A DNA stretch of 64,000 bases from Primula veris. Lineage: Eukaryota > Streptophyta > Magnoliopsida > Ericales > Primulaceae. Positions 1 to 11,241 of this stretch are shown here, piece by piece (positions within the stretch are counted from its first letter, which is position 1; each line of letters starts with the position of its first letter). Made by a program: the position numbers and the translations under genes. The stretch is taken from assembly GCA_963682055.1 (NCBI GenBank), contig OY821742.1:11315752-11379751 (forward strand), read 5' to 3'. The notes beneath the pieces were generated by a model, which had not been told where the DNA came from, made no database searches, and saw only the letters and a list, made by a program, of their open reading frames with translations.

Positions 1-791
1 CTCTTCTCTCGGTATTCACATTGATGCAGAAACTATTTTTTCATTCCCGCTTTGGTTCGAAAATATAATTATTAACCATACTGCGGAGAACAGAATGGAG
101 TTAATTATGAACTTATGCTGGCAGATTTGGAAGGCGAGAAACGAAATGGTTTTTGATAGCGAAAAGCTAAAACCCATGAAAGTAATTACCAAGGCGATGA
201 ACATGTATAGAGACTTCGTTACGGACTGCTATGGCCGGGGAAAAAAGGTACCTTGAGTCCAAAGAACATTTCTAAAAAATAGGAAAAACCATCAAAAAGC
301 TTCATCAAAGTTAATATTGATGCAGCCGTCACATGCCATAATCATAGGGCCGCGGGTGGAGTTATTTCTCGTAATTATCTAGGCGAAGTTTCCGACTTAT
401 GGAGCGGTGGTTTTGTAGCAAATTCTCCGCTTATGGCAGAGGCTATGACTCTTCGTATCGCATGTTCTCGTGCTAAGGATTTGCAATGGAATGAGGTAAT
501 TTTTCAAACGGATTGCAAAGTTTTAGCAAAATATTGTTCGGACATCGACACTATAGCTCCTGTGGAGATCCAAACGATCATAGAAGATATCAGTGAAATT
601 CGAGTTAGTTTTGCTTGGAAGTTCGTTTGGTGTCCAAGATCGGCAAATGGTGTTGCCGACTATTTAGCTAAATTAGCAATAGATAATGTAAATTACGCTA
701 GTTCCGTAATTTTGCTTGACCAGCTGTAATCTGTTATTTTGAAAGACTCGATTTAATATAATAGAATCTCTATTTTCAAAAAAAAAAAAAA
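1..791 (+). mobile_element. 3' end of a degenerate LINE (non-LTR retrotransposon) with RNase H domain
   Basis: Two overlapping reading blocks survive. The first (frame from base 2, ending at a TGA at 254-256) has a stretch reading LCWQIWKARNEMVF, typical of the region after the reverse transcriptase in plant LINEs. The second (about 307-729, another frame) is an RNase H domain: it starts KVNIDAA and carries LMAEAMTLR, FQTDCK and NGVADYLAK, which supply the D-E-D-D catalytic set. The stop and frame change between the blocks indicate a pseudogene. A run of 14 A at 778-791 behind the stop at 727-729 fits the LINE poly(A) tail. The 5' part lies beyond the window. A domesticated RNase H gene is a less likely reading because of the broken frame. 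Confidence 0.75.
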
Positions 792-837
792 CACAGATAG
801 CTTTTTGAAAAAAAAGTTGTGGCCAAACAGGCACTCA

Positions 838-1885
838 ATCAGTAAAAGCACACTTACCATCACAATTCAAAACAGTAATAATGTAAAAGCTCTAATTTTT
901 ATAGTGATATCGATACAATAACAATTTAATATGATATACTAGTCAATATTAAACCATTAATCACTAAAAGCACACTTACAAATCAGCAAATCACCCTCAA
1001 ATGAGACCAATGACTAAAGCCCTTATAATCTAAAATAATTTCAATACTCCAAAAACAATAGTAATAAAATAATAATATAAATCCCTGACCTTGGATGCGA
1101 TAGTGATACCGCGTTCGCGCTCGAGGCTAATCGAGTCCATCGCCCTCTCGTGCGCTAAGTCCGCGCCACACTGTCGCAAAAGACGGTCCATGAGGGTGGT
1201 CTTCCCGTGATCCATGTGGGCTATCACCGCCACGTTCCTCAGCCTTGCCGGGTCCAACACTGACGATGACGTGGCGTCTGCGTCTGCAGAGGCGGCGGAA
1301 GAAGTGTTTTAGAGAGGGGTTGGTGGTGGAGAAGAGGAAGCGGAGAAGTGGACCCACTATTCTCTCTCTATAATCTATATATATCTCTATCTCTGTGTGT
1401 GGAGGAGGGTCTTGGGGTTTATATGAGGGTTTTGGTTTTCTTTTTCAGTTTTCTACTTTTCTACAAATCAGTTATAAGTTAAAATAGGTGACCAATGAAT
1501 TATCAATAAAAATAAGTTATAAGTCAAGCTACACTAAAGGACAAACACTACACAGCAGCATCTTTAAAGCAAGCTTTTTTTCTCATTGCTTTTTTTTAAA
1601 ATCAGTGATACCAAACAGGCCCTAAATCTCTGACCTTCGAGGCGATAGCGATACAATAATAACTGAATATAATATACTAGTCAATATTTAACCATTAATT
1701 AGTAAAATCACCCCCAAATGATACCAATGACTTAAAAACCCTAAAAAATTCATAATCCAAAAACAACAGTAATAAAACTAAATCAGTAAAAGCACACTTA
1801 TAATATCACCTTCAAAATGAGACCAATAAATAAAACTAATAAAATCTCATAACTCAAAAACAATAGTAATGAAATTCAACCCCTA
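838..1885. repeat. tandemly duplicated intron-1 sequence of the TypA-like gene
   Basis: Blocks beginning near 838, 965, 1705 and 1785 share wording such as AGTAAAAGCACACTTA and GAGACCAATGA, and three of them end in CAAAAACAATAGTAAT or a near match. Short scraps resembling the exon 1/intron 1 border also occur near 903-925 and 1624-1655. The whole exon-plus-intron unit seems to have duplicated more than once and then decayed. The terminal motif CCAAACAGGC occurs at about 822 and 1610, which could mark the ends of a small transposon, but I could not define one. Confidence 0.6.
1090..1357 (-). pseudogene. broken duplicate of TypA/BipA-type GTPase exon 1
   Basis: This is a second copy of the exon at 1888-2178, about 0.5 kb further along on the same strand. 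It keeps the GTPase P-loop region (AHMDHGKTT, with M replacing the usual V), the [10 protein letters not shown] segment and a usable donor (AAG|GTCAGG at 1090/1089). The start codon has become GTG (1357-1355), and a frame change separates the transit-peptide part from the GTPase part (somewhere about 1290-1310). The CT-rich leader upstream is also duplicated, so promoter, exon and intron were copied together. It cannot encode the full N-terminus as it stands. Confidence 0.75.
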
Positions 1886-1887
1886 AC

Positions 1888-2178
1888 CTTGGATGCGATA
1901 GTGATACCGCGTTCCCGCTCGAGGCTAATCGAGTCCATCGCCCTCTCGTGCGCTAAGTCCGCACCGCACTGTCGCAACAGACGGTCCATGAGGGTGGTCT
2001 TCCCGTGATCGACGTGTGCTATCACCGCCACGTTCCTCAGCCTCGCCGGGTCCAGCGCCGGCGATGACGTGGCATCTGCGGCGGCGGAGGCGGCGGAGAA
2101 GGAGCGGGGGAAGGATGGTTTTAGAGAGAGAGAGCGTTTGGTGGTGGAAAAGAGGGAGTGGAGAAGTGGACCAACCAT
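1888..2178 (-). CDS. TypA/BipA-type translational GTPase, organelle-targeted, exon 1 only
   Basis: The exon encodes 97 residues. An N-terminal stretch rich in Ser, Arg and Ala (about residues 1-40) looks like a mitochondrial or plastid transit peptide. The start of a translation-factor GTPase domain follows: [19 protein letters not shown] contains the G1 P-loop, and [17 protein letters not shown] contains the switch I/G2 region. This matches the plant TypA-like 'elongation factor family' (At2g31060 type, from memory), ribosome-binding GTPases of about 600 residues. The exon ends in phase 0 at AAG|GTTAGG (1888/1887). No further exon with the expected DTPGH or NKVD motifs is visible down to base 1, so the rest lies outside the window or is lost. 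A CT-repeat leader lies upstream at about 2180-2220. Confidence 0.75.
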
Positions 2179-2231
2179 TCTCTCTCTATATTCTCTCTCT
2201 ATATGTATCTCTCTGTGTGTGGAAGAAGTAG

Positions 2232-4088
2232 CAGCAAAGTCAGGAAAGGGTTTATGTCGAGGGTTTTGGTTTGAGGCTGTATCTTTTGTACTGCAAAAAT
2301 GTCAAACCGTAAATAGGAATGGAATTTACCGTTTTTGCGTCAAAACCGATTTTTTACCGTCGAAAAACTCAGGCTCTTTTGGCTCTTTTGGTTTTGAGTA
2401 TTTCTTTTCATTTCTGTCCCGATTTTCCAAATATTATCAGTTTTTTTGAAAATGTAAATTCAATTAAAACGTTTTTTTCAATAATTATGCCAAAAGTGTT
2501 ATAAAAACATAAGCAGGTAAGTCATAAATGGTTTATGGGGTGGCGTGTTTATATAAGCAATCAATGCTATATATTAAGTGGATACGAAAACGATCAAGCT
2601 GTGATAAATCATCGTTTTGAACATATTTAAGTGAAAATAAATAGTCAAAATTTTTAAAAAAAATTGATTATCGAAATTTTAGAGGGTGTTGTGTCCCCCC
2701 ATGGTCTCTATCTAGGTTCTCGTTATGTAAGCGTAATCATTGTAAGAAAACCGTAAAGCGAGTTTTCCCCGGTTTGAGTCGAGCTTTTATCAAGTTTTGA
2801 ATCAAGGTTTTTGCTTCGAAACAAGTTTTGTTAAACAATGATTCTTTAAAATAATAAGAAAGATATGAATTTTTACGGTTAATAATTTCTAGTTATGATT
2901 TTGTTATCGGCTACGACTGAATTACAAATACTTTGTATCTAAATTGACGAAATGGGAATATTCGAAGCTTGATCGGATGAGATAACTTTTAAATTGTATG
3001 ATTAAGTTTTTTTTTTATAAAAGAAACGACAATTTAGACCCCGAGTATTTTGCAAGTCATGTACTCATGTATGTGTGCGACTATTGTTCATAGCAAACAA
3101 CTAAAATGTAACGGAGGAAATACTTTTCTTTGTTTCAAAGTAGGGTAAGCTAATGGAATAATATGAATACCTTGAATAAGTCGATCCTTATTGGTCTAGT
3201 GGTTTTGTCTAGGTTGGTACCGATTTGATACAAATGTCATATACCAGATTAAAAAGTAAATTTAGGGTTAGTATTGGCTTCGCATCCGCACTTTGATCCT
3301 ACGGAAACTATTTGCAAATTCGAATCAAAACCGACATTTCGGATCTAAATATTGGATCTTTTAATTCTTCGACATTTCATAAAACTCGTTCGATTTAACA
3401 GATCATATATATTTAATGAAATCCCCTATGTATGAGATTTGTGATCATGAATTAGCAGTTTACTATGCAATTTGGCTTTTTGTATATTATTAAGTAATGA
3501 TTATAGGAGAAAAAATCATAGTCAAACAAGCCCAATATGCAATTAGTTCTAGCTAATTCACCCCAATATAACTTTGTATCTTATAAGCTCAGAAATTTTC
3601 ACTATTGATATACTATTAACGTAGAAGTCATACGTTTCCTCTCAATGAATGAAATGACATTTTCATGCACAAGAGTAAATTGGTTTTTCAATATTAACAA
3701 TGCAAAATAAGCAAGCCCTTATCGTATTTCACTTTTATTGCTAGGACATATAGTCTTCATATCTCATGATTGGATTAGGTATATACGCAAATATAACCAA
3801 ATCTACCCAATAGACAAGCAAAATGTTAGTACTAGTAAAGAATTGTAACCTAATTTGACTACTTGTGAGCCACCTAATTCCTCATCAACAAAAGCTAAAG
3901 AATGATTGTTTTATGTAATGGTCATCTTTCCATGATATTAGACAATACTCTAATCTCATATTTTTCTCATCTACATTTCGATAATAATCGTTGTTATACA
4001 TGTGTGGGGCTCTCTTTCCATTCAAGGCATACAAGTTTGTGTAAGGTATGCTTTCTTAACTAAATTCTCCTATCCATCTTTATGGCTT
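2232..4088. other. intergenic, AT-rich
   Basis: No coding signal on either strand. Short frames near 2069-2504 lack family motifs and run through leader-like CT repeats. The right end is the upstream region of the LBD gene. Confidence 0.6.
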
Positions 4089-4094
4089 TATAAA
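4089..4094 (+). promoter_or_regulatory. TATA box of the LBD22-like gene
   Basis: TATAAA in the context GCTTTATAAACC, 61-66 bp upstream of the ATG at 4155. The spacing suits a short 5' leader. Confidence 0.5.
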
Positions 4095-4154
4095 CCACTT
4101 GCAGCTAACATAAGAAATTGATCTCCTTGTTTCTTTCCACTTAATAGTCATAAG

Positions 4155-5801
4155 ATGGAAAGAAACAATACTAAACCAGCTTGCGCATCATGCAAACACC
4201 AAAGAAAGAGATGTACCGACAATTGCATTCTAGCGCCACTTTTTCCAGCAAGCAAAAACCGTGACTTTCTAGCCGTGCACAAAGTTTTTGGCGTTAGTAA
4301 TGTGACGAAGATAGTCAAAAGTCTAAAAGAAGAAGATCGAAAAAGAGCAATTAGTTCGCTTATCTGGGAAGCAGTCTGTAGACAAAGAGATCCGGTTCTA
4401 GGTCCTTACGCGGAATATATGAAAGTTTATGAAGAGCTTAAGCTGTACAAGAGCGCCTTTCAACTATCAACACAAGGTGGAATGGTGTATAAGCCAACAC
4501 CAAATTTTGGGGGATGGAATAGTATTAATAACATGAATGTTGGAGTACTTAATTGTGAAAACAATGGTGCATATAAGTACATTAACAACAGTGAGAATAA
4601 TTCTAACATTACAAATTATCACACGGGCCAAGAAAAAGATATAGGTTCGGTTGTACATTTGCCACCACAGCAAAATCCAGTCAATGATTTTAACTACCAA
4701 TATTACCTCCCAGGTATATTTACTTGTCTATTAATCACTTAACATTACATGTTGCATTAAGCCATTAAGTTTTTTTTTTTTTTAATTGCATTAAGCCATT
4801 AAGTATAAAACCAAGTAGTGTAAACTCCTTTAAGGAACACCATTGCTAATTGTTTTTTCAAACAGAATGATAGAAAACATATGATAGCTTTTTTTTTACT
4901 ATTTAACTTCCTGAAGATAAAGATTTTACTACAAGAACTTGTGGAATTTATATACAATAACTCGAAAAGGATTACATCAATAACCTCAAAATGTAATTGT
5001 GAATTCTTTTATGCAATTAGAAAGAGTCTATGCTAGTTGACACCCAACATTATTTCAAAAAAGAAAAAGCAAAAGACGTACCCTAAAGAAGTTTATAGAT
5101 ACTATTTATTTTTATTAATGTACTGGTAATATGAGACTTATTTCACTTGAAAATAGATAGGAAACTTCCGTAAAAATTCGAGACTCGTAGTCGTATGTAG
5201 TGAACAAAAGTGAGATCGGATTAAATTAAGATTTGCATATATATCGTATCATATTTCATACTATTAATATAAGTCAACATAAGAAAGTTGAGTCTGTCAA
5301 ATTTTATCCAAATTTTTCAAAAATACCCCCACTTTAATATTATAATTATTTTTAAATGTCATCATTCAATTCAAATACATAAATAACATAAATACATGTT
5401 ATTTTCCACACATTCATATTCCAAACAAAATCGTCAGGTGTATTTTTTTTATAAGTAAAAAATTATATTACTCTTTACATAGGATTGTTAATTTATTATA
5501 TTTATTTATTCAATATTAATTTTTTAAGAAAATATCAACTTTATTTGTCGAGATCAAATTTATGTCATAGCGTATCGCACACGCAACGTGTGGGCTATTA
5601 TTACTAATATATATATAGTCGTATCTAATAAAAATGTGGGTTCCCCACCAATTATTATAAAATAAAATAAAAAGTATATAATATAGCTTGAAATTATAAT
5701 TAAAAAATATGAATTGATTAACATATTCTATATATGTAGGTCAGTTTAGTTCAAGTGAGGCAAAGTGCATGGAGACTACAACATGGGAAGGCAGCTCCTA
5801 G
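4155..5801 (+). CDS. LOB-domain (LBD/ASL) transcription factor, LBD22-like, two exons
   Basis: Exon 1 is 4155-4713 and exon 2 is 5740-5801. They join in phase 1 (CAG|GTATAT donor, TATGTAG acceptor) to give 206 residues. The LOB domain spans about residues 8-110. It has the zinc-binding block C10-x2-C13-x6-C20-x3-C24, the GAS-type block around FLAVHKVFGVSNV, and a coiled-coil tail around DPVLGPYAEYMKVYEELKL that serves dimerisation. The C-terminal half is Asn-rich and low complexity. LBD proteins are plant-specific nuclear DNA-binding factors controlling organ boundaries, roots and pollen. HQRKRC and EEDR-type wording resembles the LBD22/LBD27 branch. Without splicing, the frame would end at 4742 with a meaningless tail. 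Exon 2 adds only about 20 residues ending WEGSS and is inferred from splice signals. Confidence 0.88.
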
Positions 5802-6384
5802 CTAGTTGAATTGATACATCTTTAATTTATTTAAATCTCTTTTTTTTGTGTGAAAGAGAACTTCTTAATGCTTCTCTTAATAATCATTTGTTAGAGATAC
5901 GTGCAATACATAAATACATCGTGTATTCTGTATTTCATAATGTACGGGATTTATTTAGAAATTAAATAGAGAAACCCAAAAAGTCTGTTTACCATGCAAA
6001 ATGCTTTGCACGTTAAGAATATATATGATCTTGTCGATTTATAAACTTTTAGGCTCCATATTCAATGAGCATAATAAGTAATGAATCTGACATTTTTCAT
6101 TTCAATATACATCATGTACCTCCTTTTTTATGAGCAAAACCTCATAATGGAAAATATAATATTTTGAGGCAGCCTGTATGATTAAAAACTCATCCCTTTT
6201 TTCAAACGTGTAAATGTTAAGAATTAACTACAAATTGACCTTTGTTGCAATCAACTTAAATTATGTTCATTATCTTCAATTGCAACGGTGGTGATCCTAT
6301 GTGTTGAACACGTGACCGTTTTGGTCCCTATTATGGTTGAAAAGTGATCAGAATAATGACTGAAAAATAAAATAACTAGGACTT

Positions 6385-6492
6385 ACCGGGAGGCAAAGAG
6401 ATTGGGGGAATGTCGATCTAGCTAGCTTCCCTCGTGGATTAGTCGAGGCGCGCACCTAGCTAATCTAACCCCGACACCATAGTTTGCAAAAG
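6385..6492 (+). repeat. GC-rich SINE-like remnant
   Basis: A GC-rich island in AT-rich surroundings. It contains CTTCCCTCGTGGATTAGTCG followed by AGGCGCGCACC and CCCCGACACCATAG, and forms a CCTCG/CGAGG stem. Very similar wording is, from memory, common near the 3' ends of plant SINE copies. The A-rich end (GCAAAAGAG) would fit a short tail. The family assignment is tentative. Confidence 0.4.
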
Positions 6493-7063
6493 AGAATTTT
6501 ATTGAACCATATTAAATTTCTCTTACTGAAATATTATAGTCGTTTAGTTTGTTATTAATGCTATGCTAGGGAGAGAAAATAATTGTTAGAAATGAATCAG
6601 ATGATATTTGAACCATTTCATATATTTATCAGAAATGCTCCTTAAATAAGCTTGTAAAAAATGGTCAAAATATTACACAAATTTCGTTTATATTTGCCCG
6701 GGCAAAAATTTGGTCTTCTACCATCCCGGGAAAATAAAACAATGGAAACAATTTTCAATAGAAGAAAAGGTTCATTTAGTATCATAAAACTTTTTCGGTT
6801 ATGTTGCTAAATTATGTGCGGCTAAATTTTAGTAACAATTTAACAATTTTTTCTTGTAGTGTTTGGGAAATTTCGTTTCTAACAGACCATAAAATTGCAC
6901 CGAACAAGATAAATGGCATAACGAAGAATACCTTAAAATCATTGAATCAGATCAAATGAATTTTGGCTCCCATAAAATTTGATAGTAAAGAGGGAAAAGA
7001 TATGGCCGAGGGAGAGTGAGAATTGGAGAGACAGATATAAAGGAGTAACATTATCGTAAACCT

Positions 7064-7202
7064 GGTGCACTATAATTTAGAGTGCGACATCTACTAAAAA
7101 CCCAACATATATTAGTGAATACAAAAGTAATTACACTAAAATTAATTTAAAATTAAAACTAAAATATTTTATTGGTTAGCACATCCTTAATTATAGTACA
7201 CC
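7064..7202. repeat. small MITE-like element with imperfect terminal inverted repeats
   Basis: The ends GGTGCACTATAATTTA (7064-7079) and, inverted, GGTGTACTATAATTA (7202-7188) pair with one mismatch plus one gap. The interior is AT-rich and non-coding. No clear target-site duplication was seen, so a chance inverted repeat is not excluded. Confidence 0.4.
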
Positions 7203-9360
7203 GAGTTCATAGCAGTGTGACATAAAGATATACCAATAAATTGAAATTTAACCGGCAAAATAATGTTGCAAGAACAGTACCATTTCCGATATCAATGAAA
7301 GCCGGTACTTATCACCATTCTATGGATCAAGAGATCATCATCATTTGTTAAATAGAAAACAGAACAATGCATAAGATTTTAGTAATACAAACATCAAATA
7401 AAACAGTACATAGGGTAGGTCTGATGTAACGTAGAAAAAAGAAAGAACTAGATAAAGTCATGGAAAAACAATAACAACAAATTCATAAAATTCTCTGCAT
7501 ATGGATTATGGGTTCTGGATTTTGCAGCAAAATCAGATAGACAAGCGAGCACAAGGATTGTCAAAGGGGCAAGAATGGCAAAACAGCAACGAAAATTCCC
7601 TGGAAATTTAAAGCAAGTGTTGTCAGTATGGAAGCATTATAAATAAATGTTCAAAAGATGATAACTAAATGAAAAATCATCTTAGCCTACTGTAAAAATT
7701 CTTAGCGATTCCGGGTGAATCATATACACAAGTTGAAAGGATATGAACAAAAATTTCACTTATTGTATCAAGTGATTTAACCTTAAGACAAATACTTATC
7801 TCAGTTTTCACCGGATGGTACTGAACTGCTAATAAGCAATACTTCCTAGTTAAGTTAAACATGTTTCAACACATATTTCAAATTACAGTTTAGAAAGAAA
7901 GAAAAATCTTTTTAACACAGTTTAGAAAGAACAACAAAGAGCAAACTGTAGATACCAACAGAAGCTTTTGCATTTCACAATATGAGGTCTCTCAACGTGT
8001 ACATCATATGTTGAAAAAAAAAAGTAAATTGTATGATATTAATTTTGTGGTATTATTATTATTTAACATTTACATTTTATAAGTTTTTAGAGATCATGGA
8101 TTTAACATGTATATTTTATAAGTTTTTTTAGAGATCATGGTTTCATGGGATTAAAATTATGTAACCTTTCATTTCCAACATTCATGTTGAGTTTAGTATA
8201 AATAAGTGATTTTTTTACCTTTGTAAGACACACCAAAATAATAAAAAGTCATTTCCCTTTTCTTGTGTTTTTTCTACCATTTTGTTACTAGTTTTCCGAC
8301 CTCCTTTGATATTCTTTCAAATCCATCATCATATGCTTGTTTATGCTTAGAACATTCACCAACAAACTAACATTAGAGTAAATTACTAAGAAAACTAATG
8401 CCAATGTACATCAATCTGAGTATGTGACGATTGTACATGACATTAACTGAACAATCTCCAATATTTACTTACATATAACTTTAACAAAATTGAATTTGAG
8501 TATATTAGCATCAACAAAGCTCCATTCAACCAAGAGAAATATTGGAAGGCCGAAAAAGTTACGAGGGAAACTCAATAAGGATGATATCAGTTCAACCAAC
8601 AGATCAAAGGAAGAATTTGCAGAATTAACAGCAGATAGTAAGCGTCTTACACAACGTATAGTCTTCGTTTAATAATAGAAAGCTAGAAAGGCAAAAACAA
8701 CTTCAGCATGTTACATCACCTAATTCAAATAAGAGGTACCGTTTAATTTACACTATATGGCATGAACTGCTATAAAAAAACATACTGGTCAAAGTGGGCA
8801 TGTTCCGTCACCAATTTCAAATGAAAAAATATAAGAACATGAGTGCACTAATAGTGTAAGAAGCATCATGATAAATACAGTGTCAATACAAGAAAAAGGA
8901 GCACAGATTTCAAGATTGCTAAATTGACCGATATTACTTAAATTTTAGAGTTCTATTAACAATTATGCACTCCCATTATACATCAGTGCAAACTGTATTC
9001 ACACTAACAAAAGCTCTCATATTTCACAAGCCGTGGTCTCTGATATTATACATCATATGTTTGCTTATTGCTTAAGAGCATTTAACGTCATAACGTCACT
9101 AACATGGGATTAATTGAGAGTGAAATCAAAGATGTAGTAAAAGCTAAACAAAATTCCAAATATAGTTTTATAAAAGCAGCCAGAATTCAAATGCTCATAT
9201 GGCTCTCGAAAAAAGACAGTTCCAAATTAAAATAGTATGAGATTTCAACTTTAAATGGCTTTCGAAATAAGGACTTAATAAAGAAAAAGATGAGAGATTG
9301 AATAATAAGATGATAAATAATGTCCAACCTCCATAATAGGATCATTCGATGCATCAAAGC

Positions 9361-10611
9361 TCACAAAATTTGAAGTCGAAGCAATAATAGAGAAGCGGTT
9401 AATATGGCGTCATCTTCGGCCCCTTCAACTGTTTCATCCTCATCTTCATAATCCGGTTCAGACTTTTCAGCTTTTGTGCCCTTACCGAGCAAAACAAGTC
9501 TCTCTACATACTTATCGACAAATAAGGAGTCTTTGGTGCCAAATATTTTGACAGGTGCAAAAGTATCGTTTCCTGAATCGTAAGAAACTAGCTCTCCACG
9601 CGTTCCGGAGAAGACAAATCCATCGTCTTTCTTCACGCCCATCAACCTCCAAAATCCCGCTTCCAAACTAATTTGATATACTCGAGCCCACGAATCAACA
9701 TTGCCATACTCCTTCATCACCCAAACGACACAACCAGTGGGAACTTTCACATCTTTCATGAAGTAATCGGAATTAACTATAGAAAAATGATCTTTTACAC
9801 AGTTGTTGCACATACAGTGGCAGGTATCACACGAGCTAGTTTCTGAGGAAAACCCATCTCATAAAACTTCTCAGAGCACAAGTCGAACCACAGTATCGAA
9901 TTTCAAAAAGGTTTCCCATATTCACCGTTCCTTTTAACCGTTTTGTACGCATTCCAATGCACTGCACCGTGTAAAACTGTTGCAGACCAAAAGTGTTCAG
10001 GAATACAAGACTTGACATTGTTCTTAACACAATGTCACGCATTCGAGGACACCGATAAAACCTCAACCTTAGGCAGAAACGAATGGCAATGATTAGATAA
10101 AAGGTAAGCCACCCTAACTACCTTATAATCATTTGTTTTAGAGTCAAAGCCAAACCTAGTGCCAACATATACCGTCTGGATCCGCTAAAAACAACACTTA
10201 GGAGTGAAGAGAGTGATGGCCCGCTTAATCGAAGGGTTCCAAATAATAATAGTCTCTCCACGCCCAAACAAATCATCAGACAAACACAACAACCCATTAC
10301 AGATACGGACATACGAAAGCAATACTTTTCTTTCTCATGAAAAGGGAAGCTAACCCTAGTGTTGTTTTCGATATTAAAAGCATGTCTTTGAATAGAGTGT
10401 AGATCTCTTTGCTATGTAGTTTAGAGTAGCGTCTAACGAGAGTGGGAGTAGAAAGAGAAGATGAAGAGTGAGAGAGTTGTAGAGAGATGAAAGTAGAGCT
10501 AGAAATGAGAGAATATCATTCTTTACACACGCATCGGAATCGTAACAGAGACTCGACTGGTAACCTCTTTAGAATCTCGGTCACCAATTCCGGTAGAATA
10601 AAATCAGACAT
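9361..10611 (-). pseudogene. F-box protein with F-box-associated (FBA) domain, broken
   Basis: The start at 10611 opens an F-box (MSDFILPELVTEILKRLPVE..., then SLLRFRCVCK), the Skp1-binding motif of SCF ubiquitin ligases. It is cut by a TGA where Trp is expected. Further on, NGLLCLSDDL, IIIWNPSIKRAI, FGFDSKTNDYKVV, VHWNAY and VWVMKEYG follow the usual order of FBA type 1 proteins (CPR1/CPR30-like substrate-recognition proteins). The reading frame changes near 10320 and again near 9810. In-frame stops interrupt it at the F-box, before the FGFDS block, after VSSNA and after YGKPF. The acidic C-terminus is open to 9361. With about four stops and two frameshifts this is a clear pseudogene. Confidence 0.85.
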
Positions 10612-10819
10612 TCTTGAACTGATATAAAGATATAGAAATAGATATATGTATATGTATATTTATATGTAGTAATGGAGAGAGAGAGAGTGATAATAGTGAA
10701 ATGAAGAAAGGTGTTGGGTTTTTTTATTTAGTTTTCAGGCTAAAACTCTAACGTCTCTGATTAGTTTCATCCAAACTTCAGTTTGGCAGTAATCGATGAC
10801 TCTAAATCTTATATCCTTA

Positions 10820-11238
10820 CGCCTCGTTTTGGTTTTTTACATGGATCAGGGTGGTATTATGATAATATGTATTACAAATACTGTCGAGCCTACAAATACC
10901 GTATTTGTTACGAAAAGTGGAGCCGGTACTATTAATAAAATGTGATTAGAAATGATGATAAATTGAGGTATTTTGAGTAATAGGCGAGTGTGGTATTGGA
11001 AAATGGGGTATTTGGAGTAAAGAGAGTGTGGTATATATATTAAAATCATATTTTGCAAGTTTATTTATTATACATATAAATATAAATTTGTAAAATAGTT
11101 CAATCCTAATAAAAAGCAAACGAACACTTCATTGATATTTCATGTATGTACTATTAATACCACATTCATTTGTTATCCCAACATAGTTTGAAGGTATTGC
11201 TAGTCTCATTACTACTAATACCGTAACCAAACGAGAGC
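10820..11238. mobile_element. Tourist-like MITE (PIF/Harbinger type) with TTA target duplication
   Basis: The ends CGCCTCGTTTTGGTT and, inverted, GCTCTCGTTTGGTT form imperfect terminal inverted repeats. TTA flanks the element on both sides (10817-10819 and 11239-11241). A 3-bp TWA target duplication and CTCGTTTGG-type ends are typical of PIF/Harbinger non-autonomous elements. At about 419 bp with no coding capacity it is a MITE. The decayed Harbinger element at 49.3-55.0 kb has related ends. Confidence 0.7.
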
Positions 11239-11241
11239 TTA

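Larger units (their letters stand above)
5802..9360. other. intergenic, with two small repeat remnants
   Basis: AT-rich sequence without a convincing gene. It holds a GC-rich SINE-like remnant (6385-6492) and a small inverted-repeat element (7064-7202). A 60-codon frame at 8490-8672 with a basic PKKLRGK stretch has no family support. Acceptor-like and pyrimidine-rich minus-strand sequence near 7500-7610 could be a non-coding exon of the F-box pseudogene, but this is not supported further. Confidence 0.5.

Noticed and set aside
8490..8672. 60-codon frame with basic PKKLRGK stretch
   Set aside because: Short, no family motif, no promoter or homologous neighbour; expected by chance in 64 kb.
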